The position numbers were made by a program, and so were the translations under genes. A stretch of 9,834 bases of DNA. Origin: DAIDJM01 sp964250215 (GTDB lineage Bacteria; Pseudomonadota; Alphaproteobacteria; Acetobacterales; Acetobacteraceae). The notes beneath the pieces are model-generated. The model ran no database searches, was not told where the DNA came from, and saw only the letters and a list, made by a program, of their open reading frames with translations. Positions within the stretch are counted from its first letter, which is position 1, and each line of letters opens with the position of its first letter. Positions 7,381-9,834 of this stretch are shown here, in pieces. Location of the stretch: positions 1 to 9,834 of the forward strand of contig CAXUEX010000108.1 of the NCBI GenBank assembly GCA_964250215.1, in the 5' to 3' direction.

Positions 7381-7398
7381 TGTATGTTGGCGTTGACA
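7381..7398. promoter_or_regulatory. PpsR/CrtJ-type operator, site 2 (TGT-N12-ACA), spanning the crtI start codon
   Basis: TGT at 7381-7383 and ACA at 7396-7398 are again exactly 12 bases apart, and the arm reads GACA. Seven bases separate it from site 1, so the centres are 25 bp apart. Known PpsR/CrtJ-controlled promoters commonly have such pairs bound cooperatively. The site contains the crtI ATG (7384-7386), which is unusual for an operator. Confidence 0.65.
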
Positions 7399-8880
7399 CC
7401 TCGACCGCACGCGGTGGTGATCGGCAGCGGCTTCGGCGGCTTGGCGGCTTCCATCCGGCTCGGCGCGCGCGGCTGGCGCGTGACTGTGCTGGAACGGCTG
7501 GATCAGCCCGGCGGCCGCGCCCGTGTCTTCCGGCAAGACGGTTTCACCTTCGATGCCGGCCCCACCGTCATCACCGCCCCGTTCCTACTCGAAGAGCTCT
7601 GGGCCATGTGCGGCCGCCAACTCGCCGACGACGTGGCTTTGGTGCCGATCTCGCCGTTCTACCGCATCCGCTTCGATGACGGAACCAGTTTCGACTACAC
7701 CGGCGATCCGGACCAGATGCGCCGCGAAATCGCCCGCTTCTCGCCCGACGACGCGGCCGGCTACGACCGCTTCATGGCCGCCAGCGCCGCCATCTACCGC
7801 ACCGGCTTCGAGGAGCTGGGCGACGTGCCGTTCGACCGCTGGACCGATATGGCGCGCGTCGCCCCCGGCCTGCTGAAGCACCAGGCCTGGCGCAGCGTCT
7901 ATGGCTTCGTCTCGCGCTTCATCGACGACGAACGCATCCGCACCGTGCTGAGCTTCCACCCGCTGCTGATCGGCGGCAATCCGTTCCGCGCCAGCGCGAT
8001 CTATGCACTCATTGCGCACCTGGAACGGGCGCACGGCGTGCATTTCGCCATGGGCGGCACCGGCAAGCTGATCACCGGCATGGTGGGGTTGATCGAAGGC
8101 CAGGGAGGCAAGCTGCGCTGCAATGCGGATGTGCAACGGATCCGCGTCGAACGAGGCCGCGCCGTCGGCGTGCAGCTCGCCGACGGCGAACGCATCGCGG
8201 CCGATATCGTGGTCTCCAACGCCGACAGCGCATGCACGCACGGCCATCTGCTGCCGCCCGAACACCGCACCGAATGGTCCAATCGCCGGCTGGCCCGGGC
8301 GCGCTATTCCATGGGCCTGTTCGTCTGGTATTTCGGCACGCGAAAAAAATACCCCGATGTGGCCCACCATTCCATCCTGCTCGGCCCGCGCTACCGCGGC
8401 CTGCTGCGGGATATCTTCGATCGCCGCTCGATGGCCCAGGATTTCTCGCTGTATCTGCACCGCCCCACCGCCACCGATCCCTCGCTGGCGCCGCCGGATT
8501 GCGATGCGTTCTACGTGCTCTCGCCAGTGCCGCATCTGGGCGGCGGCGCGGATTGGTCCCACCTCGCGGAAAATTACCGCCGCGCCATCGAACACCATCT
8601 GGAACAAACAATGCTGCCGGGATTGCGCGAAGCCGTGATCACCTCGCGCGTCATGACGCCGCAACATTTTCACGACGAGCTGCGCTCGGTGAACGGCGCC
8701 GGCTTCGGCCTGGAACCGGTGCTCACGCAAAGCGCCTGGTTCCGGCCGCACAATCGCAGCCGCATCGCCAATCTCTTTCTGGTCGGCGCCGGAACGCACC
8801 CCGGCGGCGGCGTGCCGGGCGTGCTGAGTTCGGCGCGCGTGTTGGATCGCGTGGTGGGGGAAGCTTCGGCCTATGTCTGA
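7384..8880 (+). CDS. crtI: Phytoene desaturase (CrtI-type carotenoid desaturase)
   Basis: This 498-residue protein is of normal CrtI length. The N-terminus has the FAD-binding beta-alpha-beta motif VVIGSGFGGLAASIRL (11-26; GSGFGG at 14-19), followed by VLERLDQPGGRARVFRQDGFTFDAGPTVIT. The C-terminus has NLFLVGAGTHPGGGVPGVLSSARVLDRVV (463-491), the signature of bacterial CrtI desaturases. It desaturates 15-cis-phytoene at the membrane, giving neurosporene or lycopene; three versus four steps cannot be told from sequence. The ATG at 7384 is the last good start before the FAD motif, but it has no Shine-Dalgarno just upstream and lies inside an operator-like palindrome. The 3' end overlaps crtB by 8 bp, so the two genes form an operon. 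Repression by a PpsR-like regulator is suggested by the two sites at 7356-7398. Other CrtI-clade desaturases (CrtD, CrtN) are less likely because crtB follows directly. Confidence 0.95.
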   Translation: MLALTPRPHAVVIGSGFGGLAASIRLGARGWRVTVLERLDQPGGRARVFRQDGFTFDAGPTVITAPFLLEELWAMCGRQLADDVALVPISPFYRIRFDDGTSFDYTGDPDQMRREIARFSPDDAAGYDRFMAASAAIYRTGFEELGDVPFDRWTDMARVAPGLLKHQAWRSVYGFVSRFIDDERIRTVLSFHPLLIGGNPFRASAIYALIAHLERAHGVHFAMGGTGKLITGMVGLIEGQGGKLRCNADVQRIRVERGRAVGVQLADGERIAADIVVSNADSACTHGHLLPPEHRTEWSNRRLARARYSMGLFVWYFGTRKKYPDVAHHSILLGPRYRGLLRDIFDRRSMAQDFSLYLHRPTATDPSLAPPDCDAFYVLSPVPHLGGGADWSHLAENYRRAIEHHLEQTMLPGLREAVITSRVMTPQHFHDELRSVNGAGFGLEPVLTQSAWFRPHNRSRIANLFLVGAGTHPGGGVPGVLSSARVLDRVVGEASAYV

Positions 8881-9834
8881 TGCACGGGAATGTGCCGAGC
8901 TGCTGTGCTCGGGATCGCGCAGCTTCCATGCCGCCTCGCGCGTGCTGCCCAGGCGCGTGCGGCGCGATGCGGCGGCCCTCTATGCGTTCTGCCGCGTCGC
9001 CGACGATGCCGTGGATGCCGCAGCCATCTCCGCCGACGCCGCCGTCGATCGCCTGCGTGAGCGTCTGGCGCGCATCTATGCCGGAAGGCCGGAACCCATC
9101 GCCGCCGATCGCGCCTTCGCCGAAGTGGTTGAAGCGCACGCCATCCCGGCCGCACTGCCCGAAGCGCTGCTCGATGGGTTCGCCTGGGATGCCGCCGGCC
9201 GGCGCTATGCCGATTTCGCCGCGCTGCAGGATTACGCCGCGCGCGTGGCTGGCAGCGTCGGCGCCATGATGGCCATCGTCATGGGCGCCTCCGGCACCGC
9301 CACGCTGGCCCGCGCGTGCGAACTCGGCGTGGCCATGCAGCTCACCAACATCGCCCGCGACGTCGGCGAGGATGCGCGCGCCGGCCGCCTCTATCTGCCC
9401 ATGGATTGGCTCGGCACCGCCGGCATCGACGCCGAAGAGTTCCTGGTCCGCCCAAGGCACTCGCCGGCACTCGGCTACGTCATCCGGCGGCTGCTCGACG
9501 AAGCCGATTTCCTCTACATGCGCGCCGCCTCCGGCATCGGCGACCTGGCCGCGGATTGCCGCCCCGGCATTCACGCGGCCAGGCTGCTGTATCGCGCCAT
9601 CGGCCATGCCGCCGGGGCGCGCGGCTTCGATCCCGTGGCGCGGCGCGCGGTGGTGCCGGCCAGCACGAAGCTTTGGCTGGTGGGTCGCGCCTTGGCCGCA
9701 AGCCTGCCGCTGCCGGCCAGGCGCGCCGAAGATGCGCTGCCCGCCATCCGCTATCTCGTGGAAGCGGTGCCGGCGCGGGGGGGGGCCCCCCCCCCCCCCC
9801 CCCCCCGCCCGGGGGCCGGCGCCACCCCGCCCGG
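8873..9834 (+). CDS. crtB: Phytoene synthase (CrtB), 3' end outside window or corrupted
   Basis: The ATG at 8873 lies inside the end of crtI (8-base overlap), with GGGGGAAG about 11 bases upstream. The frame stays open to the window end. Recognisable family marks are GSRSFHAASRVLP (14-26), the first aspartate-rich motif in ALYAFCRVADDAVD (35-48; D44, D45, D48), and the second in QLTNIARDVGEDARAGRLYLP (156-176; D163, E166, D167). These bind the magnesium-diphosphate of two geranylgeranyl diphosphates, which the enzyme joins head to head into phytoene. The family is usually about 300-350 residues. Coding sequence is convincing up to residue 302 (base 9778); beyond it the frame enters a run of G and C giving polyproline, which does not resemble any CrtB C-terminus. 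The enzyme is therefore near complete but its true end is not readable here. Confidence 0.95.
   Translation, partial: MSDARECAELLCSGSRSFHAASRVLPRRVRRDAAALYAFCRVADDAVDAAAISADAAVDRLRERLARIYAGRPEPIAADRAFAEVVEAHAIPAALPEALLDGFAWDAAGRRYADFAALQDYAARVAGSVGAMMAIVMGASGTATLARACELGVAMQLTNIARDVGEDARAGRLYLPMDWLGTAGIDAEEFLVRPRHSPALGYVIRRLLDEADFLYMRAASGIGDLAADCRPGIHAARLLYRAIGHAAGARGFDPVARRAVVPASTKLWLVGRALAASLPLPARRAEDALPAIRYLVEAVPARGGAPPPPPPRPGAGATPP
9777..9834. other. Low-complexity G/C homopolymer at window end, probable sequencing or assembly artefact
   Basis: Nine G (9777-9785) are followed directly by 21 C (9786-9806) and then short G and C blocks with almost no A or T. It interrupts the well-preserved crtB frame. 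Such G-then-C runs are typical of a low-quality contig end rather than of real coding DNA, although a genuine hairpin-forming sequence cannot be excluded. Confidence 0.75.

Noticed and set aside
7393..7398. Perfect TTGACA, a possible -35 box
   Set aside because: It lies inside crtI codons, is part of operator site 2, and has no -10-like sequence about 17 bases downstream (GC-rich there).
6210..7679. Plus-strand frame of 489 codons across the RMD1-family gene and the crtI start
   Set aside because: It is antisense to a recognisable DUF155 protein and out of frame with crtI, with biased composition and no domain.
7585..8799. Minus-strand frame of 404 codons opposite crtI
   Set aside because: It is the shadow of crtI, which has both FAD-binding and C-terminal desaturase signatures. 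The antisense product has no recognisable motifs.

Overview
This 9.8 kb window is very GC-rich and densely coding, with short or overlapping gene junctions. It looks like an alphaproteobacterial chromosome. The best guess is a Rhodospirillales/Acetobacteraceae-type bacterium with photosynthesis-style carotenoid genes. That guess rests on the codon and GC style, a proteobacterial crtI-crtB pair, two TGT-N12-ACA palindromes of the PpsR/CrtJ type in front of crtI, and a PaoABC-like molybdoenzyme. No marker gene is present, so the taxon is inference.

Layout, left to right. (1) 1-763, minus: the N-terminal two thirds of an acyl-CoA dehydrogenase-like flavoprotein, cut by the window start. (2) 828-2393, plus: a Rieske [2Fe-2S] domain fused to an FAD/NAD(P)H ferredoxin-reductase-like (AIF/AIFM3-type) enzyme, divergent from the first gene across 64 bp. 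(3) 2371-6139, minus: a three-gene operon for a molybdenum hydroxylase of the xanthine dehydrogenase family. Its order is [2Fe-2S] subunit, FAD subunit, molybdopterin subunit, joined by two ATGA stop/start overlaps. The FAD subunit carries the extra cysteine cluster typical of E. coli PaoB ([4Fe-4S]), so the enzyme resembles the aldehyde oxidoreductase PaoABC, but no Tat signal is visible. The molybdopterin gene ends tail to tail with the Rieske gene, overlapping it by 23 bp. (4) 6222-7304, minus: an RMD1/RMND1 (DUF155) family protein with a C-terminal membrane helix, 82 bp upstream of the molybdoenzyme operon on the same strand. (5) 7384-9834, plus: crtI (phytoene desaturase) and crtB (phytoene synthase), overlapping by 8 bp. 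crtB runs into an abnormal G/C homopolymer at the window end that is probably a sequence or assembly artefact.

Working together: CrtB condenses two GGPP to phytoene and CrtI desaturates it, giving the first two committed carotenoid steps. The tandem operator at 7356-7398 suggests light/oxygen-responsive repression, as in purple and aerobic anoxygenic phototrophs, and it also lies in the promoter region of the divergent RMD1 gene. The molybdoenzyme probably oxidises aldehydes, and its in vivo substrate and electron acceptor cannot be read from sequence. I see no wholly new system. The most interesting elements are the tandem operator overlapping the crtI start codon and the possible Tat-less version of PaoABC. 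There is no intergenic stretch over 300 bases, and no RNA gene, mobile element or CRISPR array was seen.
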